A stretch of DNA of 64,000 bases from Nemertoderma westbladi (taxonomy: Eukaryota; Xenacoelomorpha; Nemertodermatida; Nemertodermatidae), in contig JAUCBJ010007967.1 of assembly GCA_032718475.1 (NCBI GenBank), forward strand, positions 1 through 64,000, in the 5' to 3' direction. The translations under genes were made by a program, and so were the position numbers. Below the pieces are notes generated by a model, which saw nothing but the letters and a program-made list of their open reading frames with translations, was not told the DNA's origin and ran no database searches. Below, one piece after another: positions 12,051 to 24,057 of this stretch; positions within the stretch are counted from its first letter, which is position 1; the number at the start of each line of letters is the position of its first letter.

Positions 12051-12455
12051 AACGTGTATGTACTGTATATGAAACTACAATACATACTATATGATACAAG
12101 CCTGCCAACGATCAACAAGCCTGCCAACGATCAACAAGCCTGCACGGCGAGAACTGGCAATAATAATGGATCCCTTGCTTTCAATATTGTTGTAATAAAT
12201 TACGGGGCTATGGAGGGCAGCCTAAAAACGAACATTGGGCAAAGTACAGGCTGTACAAACAATTGTATGTTAGCCTATATAAAAAACAGTTTCTAGGAAA
12301 TTTCCCACAATTCTAAACGAAGCAGAGCAAATTTTGCCGAAAGAATTTTGATTGCGTGAATTCCACAATTATGATTGGGCATTCTAGAATTAATTTCACT
12401 GTTGCTAGGTAACCAACAGGTCCCTCGCAACCAAACCCAAGTTGCACACACAACT
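12051..12455. other. AT-rich spacer
   Basis: No gene or RNA is recognised. A 19-bp tandem duplication (aagcctgccaacgatcaac) occurs near 12098-12140. The remainder is low-complexity sequence leading to the first copy of the 99-bp direct repeat. Confidence 0.5.
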
Positions 12456-12554
12456 AGGTCCGATAATGAACCGATCATCAAAGTTTCATCCAATTCCATC
12501 AATATTAAGTGCAAGAAGTTGTGTGTACAAACAAACAAAACAAACACACACACA
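12456..12554. repeat. 99-bp direct repeat, left copy
   Basis: This sequence is identical to 14111-14209 over about 99 bp, from aggtccgataatgaacc to an ACACACAC run. It lies immediately 5' of the truncated LINE reverse transcriptase. Confidence 0.9.
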
Positions 12555-14073
12555 GTGGAGTGGAATCGCAATCGCAATCGCCAGTGGAGTAGATGGTGTT
12601 CCCCCTGAGGTCTTTAAAATACCTGAGTGTTTAAAGCTCATCTATCCCATCATAGTAGACATGTACCGTACAACAAGAGTCCCACAAGAAATGAAAACAA
12701 ATAAGTTGGTGCCAGTTCCCAAGAAGGGCAACCTAACACTCTATGGTTCTTTTCGGGGAATCTCATTGATCTCGATTGCTGCAAAACTATACAATAGAAT
12801 TCTATTAAATCGCATCAGGGATCCCATTGAGAGACTGCTACGTGGAAATCAGAATGGGTTCCGTAAACGTCGTGGGACCATGGAGCCCATTTTGGCACTT
12901 AGAAGGATAATTGAAGAGTTATCAAAAAAGAAAGACAGGCATCTGGCTGTTATCTTTGTTGACTTCTTCAAGGCCTTTGATTCAGTCTCTCGCTCACGTA
13001 TGTTCAGCATACTTTCATTATATGGGATTCCTGATGAAATTATTGCAGCAATCAGATCAGTATACGATGGTTCGACAACATTTGTGTCTACTGTTGACGG
13101 TGACACAGAACCATTTGAAGTGTTATGGGGCGTCCTCCAAGGAGACACACTTGCACCATTCTTGTTCATTATTGTGGTTGACTATGTTCTACGCATGTCC
13201 TTAGATCATCATAATGATGATGGGGTGATGATAACTCCACCTACTGGCTCCAGAAGTCGAGGAAATCCTGCCAAGTACCTAACTGATCTAGACTTTGCTG
13301 ATGACTTAGGAGTACTCTCAGAATCATTAGAGGGAGCCCAGCGGCTCCTCAGCTCATTAGAACATGCTGCTTCTAGTGTTGGTCTTTTTATTAACTCCAG
13401 AAAGACCAAAATTCTGACAGTTAACTTTGAAAGTCCTCAGCAAGTCTCTGATCGGATGAGCATAAGCTCAAAGGATGGTATGCTTGAGCATGTGGACGAC
13501 TTCTGTTACCTGGGATCATGGATCCGGAAGTCAGGTGAGGACCTTCGAATACGTAAGGGAAAGGCATGGGCAGCCTTGAATAGGCTTTCCAGGATTTGGA
13601 AGTCACCTAGAATTAATCGGAAACTTAAGGTCCGATTATTTAGAGCAGCAGTAGTTCCAGTACTCCTCTACGGGAGTCCATGCTGGGCTCTAACTGCTGA
13701 GGACACCAAATCTCTGGATGGCACATTCACAAGAATGCTACGCCGGGTACATTGTGTCAAGTAGAATGCACACATCTCCAACCAGACACTATATAACATT
13801 GGAGGTGTCTCATTGGTTCCCCCAAGCTTGACACTAGAACAAAATCGCCTCCGCTTTGCAGGACATTGCTTTCGCCGTGAGGACCAGCCAGTGCATAATC
13901 TTGTACTTTGGCAGCCTCATGGAGTGAATAAGCATGGTGGACAGCCCATGACTTTCTTGAGACGCATCTTAAAGGACACCGGCCTTAAAGATGCGGATGA
14001 TCTAGCAAATGTCATGGGTGATAGGGAGTTGTGGCGGCGCAATTTTGTTGACAAGCCGGCACAGCATTCTTAA
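12555..14073 (+). pseudogene. LINE reverse transcriptase, 5' truncated, one in-frame stop
   Basis: The frame encodes a non-LTR reverse transcriptase from its N-terminal block (GVDGVPPEVFK, near 12587) through FVDFFKAFDSVSR (near 12955, first catalytic Asp), GVLQGDTLAPFLF (near 13130) and DFADDLGVLSES (near 13291, FADD instead of YADD). It ends with the thumb segment KLKVRLFRAAVVPVLLYG and a C-terminal RLRFAGHCFRRED region. One TAG at 13762-13764 interrupts an otherwise continuous frame to the stop at 14071-14073. The endonuclease is missing. It sits exactly between two 99-bp direct repeats. Minus-strand fragments of the same family occur at 45545-46000, 52843-53130 and 55680-55850. I cannot assign the clade with confidence. 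Confidence 0.9.
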
Positions 14074-14110
14074 AAATGCAGCTGCAATGCAGCATGCCGA
14101 TCCTAGTAGT

Positions 14111-14209
14111 AGGTCCGATAATGAACCGATCATCAAAGTTTCATCCAATTCCATCAATATTAAGTGCAAGAAGTTGTGTGTACAAACAAACAAAACAAAC
14201 ACACACACA
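14111..14209. repeat. 99-bp direct repeat, right copy
   Basis: Matches 12456-12554 without visible differences. It lies 38 bp after the LINE stop codon and directly before the first satellite array. Confidence 0.9.
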
Positions 14210-14231
14210 CACAAACACGTGTGAGAAATAA

Positions 14232-17200
14232 GGACATCCAACTTGGATCCGTTCAACATCCAACTTGGAACTTGGATCCGTCCAACAACTAGGATCCGTC
14301 GAACAACTTGGATCCGTCCAACAACTTGGATCCCACCAACAACTTGGATACGACCAACATCCAACTTGGATACGACCAACATCCAACTTGGATCCGTCCA
14401 ACAACTTGGATCCGACCAACACCTTGGATCCGTCCAACAACCTGGATCCGTCAAACAACTTGGATCCGTCCAACATCCAACTTGGATCTGTCCAACATCC
14501 AAGTGGGATCCGTCCAACATCCAACTTGGGTCCGTACAACATCCAACTTGGATCAGTCCAACATCCAACTTGGATCCGTCCAACAACTTGGATCAGTCCA
14601 ACATCCAACTTGGATCCGTCCAACAACTTGGATACGACCAACATCCCACTTGGATCCGTCCAACAACTTGGATCCGACCAACAACTTGGATCCGTCCAAC
14701 AACTTGGATCCGTCCAACAACTTGGATCCGTCCAACAACTAGGATCCGTCCAACAACTAGGATCCGACCAACAACTTGGATCCGTCCAACAACTAGGATC
14801 CGTCCAACAACTTGGATCCGTCCAACAACTTGGATCCGTCCAACAACTTGGATCCGACCAACATCCAACTTGGATCCGGCCAACAACTTGGATTCCAACA
14901 TCTTGGATCCGTCCAACAACTTGGACCCGTCCAACAACTTGGATCCGTCCAACAACTAGGATCCGTCCAACAACTAGGATCCGACCAACAACTTGGATCC
15001 GTCCAACAACTAGGATCCGACCAACATCCAAATTGGATCCGTCCAACAACTTGGATCCGTCCAACAACTTAGACCCGTCCAACAACCTGGATCCGTACAA
15101 CAACTTGGATCCGTCCAACAACTTGGATACGTCCAACAACTCGGATCCGTCCAACAACTTGGATCCGTCCAACAACTTGGATCCGACCAACAACTTGGAT
15201 CCGTCCAACAACTTGGATCCGACCAACAACTTGGATCCGTCCAACAACTTGGATACGTCCAACAACTTGGATCCGTCCAACAACTTGGATCCGACCAACA
15301 ACTTGGATCCGTCCAACAACTTGGACCCGTCCAACAACTTGGATCCGTCCAATAACCTGGATACGTCCAACAACTTGGATCCGACCAACAATTTGGATCC
15401 GTCCAACAACTTGGATCCGACCAACAACTCGGATCCGTCCAACAACTTGGATCCGTCCAACAACTTGGATCCGACCAACAACTTGAATTCCAACATCTTG
15501 GATCCGTCCAACAATTTGGATCCATTCAACAACTTGGATCCGTCCAACAACTTGGATACGTCCAACAACTCGGATCCGTCCAACAACTTGGATCCCTCCA
15601 ACATCAAATTCGGATCCGTCCAACATCCAACTTGGATCCGTCCAACATCCAACTTGGATCCGTCCAACATCCAACTTGGATCCGTCCGACAACTTGGATC
15701 GGTCCAACATCCAACTTGGATCCGTCCAACATCCAACTTGGATCCGTCCGACAACTTGGATCGGTCCAACATCAAACTTGGATCCGTCCAACATCCAACT
15801 TGGATCCGTCCAACATCCAACTTGGATCCGTCCGACAACTTGGATCGGTCCAACATCCAACTTGGATCCGTCCGACAACTTGGATCCCTCCAACATCAAA
15901 TTCGGATCCGTCCAACATCCAACTTGGATCCGTCCAACATCCAACTTGGATCCGTCCAACATCCAACTTGGATCCGTCCGACAACTTGGATCGGTCCAAC
16001 ATCCAACTTGGATCCGTCCAACAACTTGGATCCCTCCAACATCAAATTCGGATCCGTCCAACATCCAACTTGGATCCGTCCAACATCCAACTTGGATCGG
16101 TCCAACATCCAACTTGGATCCGTCCAACATCCAACTTGGATCCGTCCGACAACTTGGATCGGTCCAACATCCAACTTGGATCAGTCCAACATCCAACTTT
16201 GATCCGCCCAACATCCAACTTGGATCCGTCCAACATCCAACTTGGATCCGTCCGACAACTTGGATCGGTCCAACATCCAACTTGGATCCGTCCAACATCC
16301 AACTTGGATACGTCCAACAACTCGGATCCGTCCAACAACTTGGATCCCTCCAACATCAAATTCGGATCCGTCCAACATCCAACTTGGATCCGTCCAACAT
16401 CCAACTTGGATCCGTCCAACATCCAACTTGGATCCGTCCGACAACTTGGATCGGTCCAACATCCAACTTGGATCCGTCCAACATCCAACTTGGATCCGTC
16501 CGACAACTTGGATCGGTCCAACATCCAACTTGGATCCGTCCAACATCCAACTTGGATCCGTCCGACAACTTGGATCGGTCCAACATCCAACTTGGATCAG
16601 TCCAACATCCAACTTTGATCCGCCCAACATCCAACTTGGATCCGTCCAACATCCAACTTGGATCCGTCCGACAACTTGGATCGGTCCAACATCCAACTTG
16701 GATCCGTCCAACATCCAACTTGGATACGTCCGACAACTTGGATCGGTCCAACAACTTGGATCCGTCCAACAACTTGGAACCATCCAACAACTTGGATACG
16801 TCCAACAACTTGGACCCGACCAACAACTTGGATCCGTCCAACAACTTGGATCCGTCCAACAACTTGGATCCGTTTAACATCTTGGATCCATCCAACAACT
16901 TGGATACGTCCAACAACTTGGATCCGTCCAACAACTTGGAACCATCCAACAACTTGGATCCGTCCAACAACTTGGATCCCTCCAACATCAAATTCGGATC
17001 CGTCCAACATCCAACTTGGATCCGTCCAACATCCAACTTGGATCCGTCCAACAACTTGGATCGGTCCAACATCCAACTTGGATCCGTCCAACATCCAACT
17101 TGGATCCGTCCAACAACTTGGATCCGACCAACAACTTGGATTCCAACATCTTGGATCCGTCAAACAACTTAGACCCGTCCAACAACTTGGATCCGTCCAA

Positions 17201-20200
17201 CAACCTGGATCCGTACAACAATTTGGATCCGTCCAACAACTTGGATACGTCCAACATCAAATTCGGATCCGTCCAACATCCAACTTGGATCCGTCCAACA
17301 TCCAACTTGGATCCGTCCAACAACTTGGATCCGACCAACAACTTGGATTCCAACATCTTGGATCCGTCAAACAACTTAGACCCGTCCAACAACTTGGATC
17401 CGTCCAACAACCTGGATCCGTACAACAATTTGGATCCGTCCAACAACTTGGATACGTCCAACAACTCGGATCCGTCCAACAACTTGGATCCGTCCAACAA
17501 CTTGGATCCGACCAACAACTTGGATCCGACCAACATCCAACTCGGATCCGTCCAACAACTTGGACCCGACCAACAACTTGGATCCGTCCAACAACTTGGA
17601 TCCGTCCAACAACTTGGATACGACCAACATCCAACTTGGATCCGACCAACAACTTGGATCCGTCCAACAACTTGGACCCGACCAACAACTTGGATCCGTC
17701 CAACAACTTGGATCCGTCCAACAACTTGGATCCGTCCAACAACTAGGATCCGTCCAACAACTAGGATCCGTCCAACAACTTGGATCCGTCCAACAACTTG
17801 GATCCGACCAACAACTTGGATCCGTCCAACAACTTGGATCCGACCAACATCCAAATTGGATCCGGCCAACAACTTGGATTCCAACATCTTGGATCCGTCC
17901 AACAACTTGGACCCGTCCAACAACTTGGATCCGTCCAACAACCTGGATCCGTACAACAACTTGGATCCGTCCAACAACTTGGATACGTCCAACAACTCGG
18001 ATCCGTCCAACAACTTGGATCCGACCAACAACTTGGATCCGTCCAACAACTTGGATCCGACCAACAACTTGGATCCGTCCAACAACTTGGATCCGTCCAA
18101 CAACTTGGATCCGACCAACAACTTGGATCCGTCCAACAACTTGGATTCCAACATCTTGGATCCGTCCAACAACTTGGACCCGTCCAACAACTTGGATCCG
18201 TCCAACAACCTGGATCCGTACAACAACTTGGATACGTCCAACAACTTGGATCCGTCCAACAACTTGGATCCGACCAACAATTTGGATCCGTCCAACAACT
18301 TGGATCCGACCAACAACTTGGATCCGACCAACAACTTGGATTCCAACATCTTGGATCCGTCCAACAACTTGGACCCGTCCAACAACTTGGATCCGTCCAA
18401 CAACCTGGATCCGTACAACAACTTGGATACGTCCAACAACTTGGATCCGTCCAACAACTTGGATCCGAACAACAACTTGGATCCGTCCAACAACTTGGAC
18501 CCGTCCAACAACTTGGATCCGTCCAACAACCTGGATACGTCCAACAACTTGGATCCGACCAACAATTTGGATCCGTCCAACAACTTGGATCCGTCCAACA
18601 ACTTGGACCCGTCCAACAACTTGGATCCGACCAACAACTTGGATCCGTCCAACATCCAACTTGGATCCGTCCAACAACTTGGATCCGAACAACAACTTGG
18701 ATCCGTCCAACAACTTGGACCCGTCCAACAACTTGGATCCGTCCAACAACTTGGATCCGTCCAACAACTTGGACCCGTCCAACAACTTGGATCCGTCCCA
18801 CAACTTGGATCCGAACAACAACTTGGATCCGTCCAACAACTTGGACCCGTCCAACAACTTGGATCCGTCCAACAACCTGGATACGTCCAACAACTTGGAT
18901 CCGACCAACAATTTGGATCCGTCCAACAACTTGGATCCGACCAACAACTTGGATCCGACCAACAACTTGGATCCGTCCAACAACTTGGACCCGTCCAACA
19001 ACTTGGATCCGTCCAACAACCTGGATCCGTACAACAACTTGGATTCCAACATCTTGGATCCGTCCAACAACTTGGACCCGTCCAACAACTTGGATCCGTC
19101 CAACAACCTGGATCCGTACAACAACTTGGATACGTCCAACAACTTGGATCCGTCCAACAACTTGGATCCGAACAACAACTTGGATCCGTCCAACAACTTG
19201 GACCCGTCCAACAACTTGGATCCGTCCAACAACCTGGATACGTCCAACAACTTGGATCCGACCAACAATTTGGATCCGTCCAACAACTTGGATCCGACCA
19301 ACAACTCGGATCCGTCCAACAACTTGGATCCGTCCAACAACTTGGATCCGACCAACAACTTGGATTCCAACATCTTGGATCCGTCCAACAATTTGGATCC
19401 ATTCAACAACTTGGATCCGTCCAACAACTTGGATACGTCCAACAACTCGGATCCGTCCAAAAACTTGGATCCCTCCAACATCAAATTCGGATCCGTCCAA
19501 CATCCAACTTGGATCCGTCCAACATCCAACTTGGATCCGTCCAACATCCAACTTGGATCCGTCCGACAACTTGGATCGGTCCAACATCCAACTTGGATCC
19601 GTCCAACATCCAACTTGGATCCGTCCGACAACTTGGATCGGTCCAACATCCAACTTGGATCCGTCCAACATCCAACTTGGATCCGTCCAACATCCAACTT
19701 GGATCCGTCCGACAACTTGGATCGGTCCAACATCCAACTTGGATCCGTCCGACAACTTGGATCGGTCCAACATCCAACTTGGATCCGTCCAACATCCAAC
19801 TTGGATCCGTCCGACAACTTGGATCGGTCTAACATCCAACTTGGATCAGTCCAACATCCAACTTGGATCCGCCCAACATCCAACTTGGATCCGTCCAACA
19901 TCCAACTTGGATCCGTCCGACAACTTGGATCGGTCCAACATCCAACTTGGATCCGTCCAACATCCAACTTGGATACGTCCAACAACTTGGATCCCTCCAA
20001 CATCAAATTCGGATCCGTCCAACATCCAACTTGGATCCGTCCAACATCCAACTTGGATCCGTCCAACAACTTGGATCGGTCCAACATCCAACTTGGATCC
20101 GTCCAACATCCAACTTAGATCCGTCCAACAACTTGGATCCGACCAACATCCAACTTGGACCCGGCCAACAACTTGGATTCCAACATCTTGGATCCGTCAA

Positions 20201-21559
20201 ACAACTTGGACCCGTCCAACAACTTGGATCCGTCCAACAACCTGGATCCGTACAACAATTTGGATCCGTCCAACAACTTGGATACGTCCAACAACTCGGA
20301 TCCGTCCAACAACTTGGATCCGTCCAACAACTTGGATCCGACCAACAACTTGGATCCGACCAACATCCAACTTGGATCCGTCCAACAACTTGGACCCGAC
20401 CAACAACTTGGATCCGTCCAACAACTTGGATCCGTCCTACAACTTGGATCCGACCAACAACTTGGATCCGTCCAACAACTTGGATCCGTCCAACAACTTG
20501 GATACGACCAACATCCAACTTGGATCCGTCCAACAACTTGGACCCGACCAACAACTTGGATCCGTCCAACAACTTGGATCCGTCCAACAACTTGGATCCG
20601 TCCAACATCCAACTTGGATCCGTCCAACATACAACTTGGATCCGTCCAACAACTTGGACCCGTCCAAAATCTTGGATCCGTCCAACAACTTGGATCGTCT
20701 AACAACTTGGATCCGTCCAACATCTTGGATCCATCCAACAACTTGGATCCGTCCAACAACTAGGATCCGTCCAACAACTTGGATCCGTCCAACAACTTGG
20801 ATCAGTCCAACATCCCACTTGGATCCGTCCAACCACTTGGATCAGTACAACATCCAACTTGGATCCGCCCAACAACTTGGATTCCAACATATTGGATCCG
20901 TCCAACAATTTGGATCCATTCAACAACTTGGATACGTCCAACAACTCGGATCCGTCCAACAACTTGGATCCCTCCAACATCAAATTCGGATCCGTCCAAC
21001 AACTTGGATCCGTCCAACATCCAACTTGGATCCGTCCAACATCCAACTGGGATCCGTCCAACATCCAACTTGGATCCGTCCAACATCCAACTTGGATCCG
21101 TCCAACATCCAACTTGGATCCGTCCGACAACTTGGATCGGTCCAACATCCAACTTGGATCCGTCCAACATCCAACTTGGATCCGTCCAACAACTTGGAAA
21201 CGTCCAACAACTCGGATCCGTCCAACAACTTGGATCCGCCCAACAACTTGGATCCGCCAAACAACTTGGTTCCAACATCTTGGACCCGTCCAGCAACTTG
21301 GATCCGTCCAACAACTTGGATCCGTCCAGCAACTTGGATTCCAACATCTTGGATTCGTCCAACAACTTGGACCCGTCCAACAACCTGGATCCGTCCAACA
21401 ACTCGGATCCGTCTAACATACAATTTGGATCCGCCCAACATCCAACTTGGATCCGTACAACATCCAACTTGGATCCGTCCAACATCCAACTTGGATCCGT
21501 CCAACAACTTGGACCCGTCCAACAACTTGGATCCGTCCAACAACTTGGATCCGTCCAAC
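14232..21559. repeat. 18/22-bp BamHI satellite, array 1
   Basis: The array is built of two monomers: an 18-mer (ttggatccgtccaacaac) and a 22-mer that differs by a TCCA insertion after CAACA. Each holds a GGATCC site and a short inverted repeat TTGGA...TCCAA. Blocks dominated by the 22-mer (about 15600-16740, 19470-20120) alternate with 18-mer blocks (about 16740-19460). Marker variants recur and show higher-order structure: ccctccaacatcaaattcgg (for example 15595, 15886, 16031, 16346, 19470) and ggattccaacatcttgg (for example 14889, 17140, 17876, 18146, 19043). Neither monomer has a stop codon in any of six frames, so very long open frames appear on both strands. They have no coding value. 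The array ends at 21559 in unique DNA. Confidence 0.97.
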
Positions 21560-22630
21560 GTAAGTACAGCGCCATATACCGTAACACCGCTCCAAGGGAA
21601 ATCAAGCAATGTTTCCCTCCAACTGTAGAAGAGTATAAGGCGATGTATACAAAACAAAATAATTCGCTTTCAAATAATCTAAATACCTTGGTACTATAAT
21701 AATTCTACTATTTACAAATATTGCCATAGATATTGCATAATGAATTTACATACAAATTAAAATTACAAAAATATTATCTCTCTCAATGTTAACGATTATT
21801 ACATACAAATTAAATTTACAAAAATACTGTTTTCTCGTTCGTTCTACATAATGATTACTACATACAAAATTAAATTTACAAAAATATAATTTCCTTTATT
21901 TATCTACAAATTAACGGTCTACCTATTGAAATGGAACATGCCTAGGACAATGTCCCCCATTTCCCATCTCAAATTGACGATCAACAATAACAAAATAGAC
22001 TAAATATAAACGTATTGCATTAAAGGCCGATAATCAAATTAAATATAAAATACGTAATAATTTCTTTCATTTTCGGACTTTACTTAATTTCTTATAAAAA
22101 ACGCAAATCATCTTGGTTTGATGATTGCTCAGATAAGTGAAAGAAGTCTTAAGTTCAAGAAACAACTGGACGCGCTCTACACAACTGTATAAATAAATAT
22201 TACTATTACTCTATAAATATTAACTCAACATCAATTTGCAATATTTATTGTTAACTATTATTGCAAGTATAATCTATATCTTGAAAAGTTTACTGGTTAT
22301 TAGGGAATATAAATTATAGGCCTAATACTGTAATAATATATATAATTGATTAAAAAAGTTAAATATATGAGCATGCCCAAACTGATAAGTGAAAGGAGTA
22401 AGCCAAACCCGCGGGTTTGTCTCCCCAATCACTTCCTTTGCCTCTTTCAATAAACTTTAGAGCAAATAAAGTCATATACACAAAATCAAATATAGTTAAA
22501 GTGTTTACTATTTCCAACGGACTATAAAGTAAAAGTATTTCCTTTCAATATTTTTCGGCCTTCGAAAATAAAACTCTAAAATATGGATACGACTAGTGTA
22601 TATGAGTCCAGTCGAATGATTGATCAAAAC
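21560..22630. other. AT-rich unique DNA after array 1
   Basis: No gene is recognised. Three imperfect repeats of a word containing tacatacaaattaaa occur between 21738 and 21893. The first bases after the array, GTAAGTA, happen to match a 5' splice consensus, but no exon is supported. Confidence 0.5.
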
Positions 22631-22636
22631 CTACGA

Positions 22637-22663
22637 TATACATCAGAGCGACGATGATGTATA
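22637..22663. other. Hairpin H1 (9-bp stem, 9-base loop)
   Basis: The sequence tatacatca, loop gagcgacga, then tgatgtata forms a perfect 9-bp stem; one more A-T pair extends it. A second hairpin with the same loop and a compensated stem change is at 23124-23150. Confidence 0.7.
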
Positions 22664-22697
22664 TGTCTAGAGTTTGTCGCTCCGTGATATTATAGTC

Positions 22698-22928
22698 TCA
22701 TCGGCTAGCTCCTGGGTCTCTCGGGCTCGCTCCTCTCGTTTGTCCCCTCCCCAGATACACCAGTCTACCCCCTGTAGACTCTGTTGACGGCGTCCTTGAG
22801 GCGTCACTTCCCGGAACCGGCGACGACGTTCCCTGGGCACCGACTATCTCCCGACTGGTGCTCCTCCCTCGGCCTCGTCCCATTTGCCGTGTCCCTGTGG
22901 GCGCTTCCGCCAACTCCTCTTTCTTCAA
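22698..22928 (-). CDS. Small Gly/Arg/Ser-rich ORF, unrecognised
   Basis: The minus strand encodes 76 residues from ATG to TGA with an early MGRGRGRSTSRE segment (RG-rich, as in many RNA-binding tails) and a Pro/Ser/Gly-rich remainder. GC content is clearly above that of the flanking AT-rich DNA. It lies between the two covarying hairpins at 22637 and 23124. Its strand agrees with the decayed ORF at 23400-23930, so both may belong to one degraded mobile element, with this as a gag-like start. That is inference. No domain is identified, and the opposite strand is also open over part of it. Confidence 0.3.
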   Translation of the reverse strand: MKKEELAEAPTGTRQMGRGRGRSTSREIVGAQGTSSPVPGSDASRTPSTESTGGRLVYLGRGQTRGASPRDPGASR

Positions 22929-23123
22929 CTATAGAATGGAACTGCTCGTCCTTGGCTTGACGCTTGCCAAGGACTCCTCCTTCTGGTACTTGCCGCGAGC
23001 TGTGAGTTCCGGCTGTTGTCGCTTTGGGCGCGGCGGTCCTGATCCTCCACTCGTTCAGAGGTCAATGACCCCAAACGAGTCTCCTTAGGCCGCCAATTGT
23101 GCGCTGGGTAATAAATCTAGACG

Positions 23124-23150
23124 TATATATCAGAGCGACGATGATATATA
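23124..23150. other. Hairpin H2, compensated relative to H1
   Basis: The sequence tatatatca, loop gagcgacga, then tgatatata forms a perfect 9-bp stem. Relative to H1 one C-G pair has become T-A, with both bases changed, while the nine loop bases are identical. The two hairpins are 487 bp apart. Confidence 0.7.
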
Positions 23151-23399
23151 AAGGATTGGACATATTCGGGCTTAATAATGCGTTCGTCGAAATTTCCCGA
23201 AATAATTTTGAGTAAATATCGTATAAATCGCGGATCGTGGGTATAGTTAGTAGACGGATGGATGGGCGCGAATCTCGCCTGGATACTCAGGCGTGACCTT
23301 CCTTTCCTGGTGAAGCGAAGTGAACGTGGTCCAGGAACTCGAGTCCCGTGCCGCTTCGCGCCGCGCCTCTAGGTCCTTAAAGGCTCGGTATAGCGAAAT

Positions 23400-23930
23400 G
23401 GCCGCCGCCGTGTCTATCAAAGTGGGTGTCGAACAGGTTTAATCTCCGTATACGGATCTAAAGTCGTAACGGTCGGCGTAATGGGTCTCGGAGGTCGCTT
23501 TCCGCTAAAGTCGATACTGATCATCGGGTTGCTCATCGGGTAACCTCCCTCGTTGTATCCAAGGAACCGGCGAGCCTGACATCGCGTTAATATCGGTTCA
23601 GGATGTTGCTCGTTCAGTCGATCGGGAATCGCCACGTCTTGTTTATTCATGCATTCACCGCATTTATAGAACAACTTGTATACGCTGAAGACCTTTGGCG
23701 TCTCCTAATCCTCGCCTCGAGTCCTCCGGTGCAGATACATTCCGTCGAACTGATCTCGGACGGCAGGTAGCGGTTCATCGTGCCGCAAATACATATATCC
23801 CAATAGTTCGTTACGCAAACCAATTACACTGTGGGTAAATCAGTTAGATGGTGCGGAGGGACGAACTTCCCGAGCTACCTGGCCGCCTTCCAGCAGTTCA
23901 GTTCGGCTTTCTAGATCCCGTCTCATTCCT
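23400..23930 (-). pseudogene. Decayed ORF with two in-frame stops, unrecognised
   Basis: Read on the minus strand, one frame runs from about 23930 to the TGA near 23417 and looks protein-like: charged and varied, with a CGEC pair near 23650. It is broken by a TGA and a TAG at about 23845 and 23708. The longest open piece, 23674-23417, is 85 residues and includes FSGKRPPRPITPTV. I do not recognise the family. The two stops in one frame with coding-like sequence on both sides favour a pseudogene of a mobile element or host gene. Confidence 0.35.
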
Positions 23931-24057
23931 AACTACCTTCTAACCTATTCCCATGCATAGCGCAAAAAACTTCGGAGATAAACTGGCCGTGACCAACTCA
24001 CTTTTTGATGCCCAAGCTACTCCCCAATACTTGTACTAGACTACAGTAGTTAGAAAG

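Noticed and set aside
14141-21628. Very long open frames on both strands (up to 1282 codons)
   Set aside because: They are a direct result of satellite monomers that lack stops in all six frames; overlapping frames on both strands are equally open.
21559-21628. 5' splice donor at the end of array 1 (GTAAGTA), making the array an exon
   Set aside because: A single consensus match with no acceptor, start or conserved protein; chance is likely.
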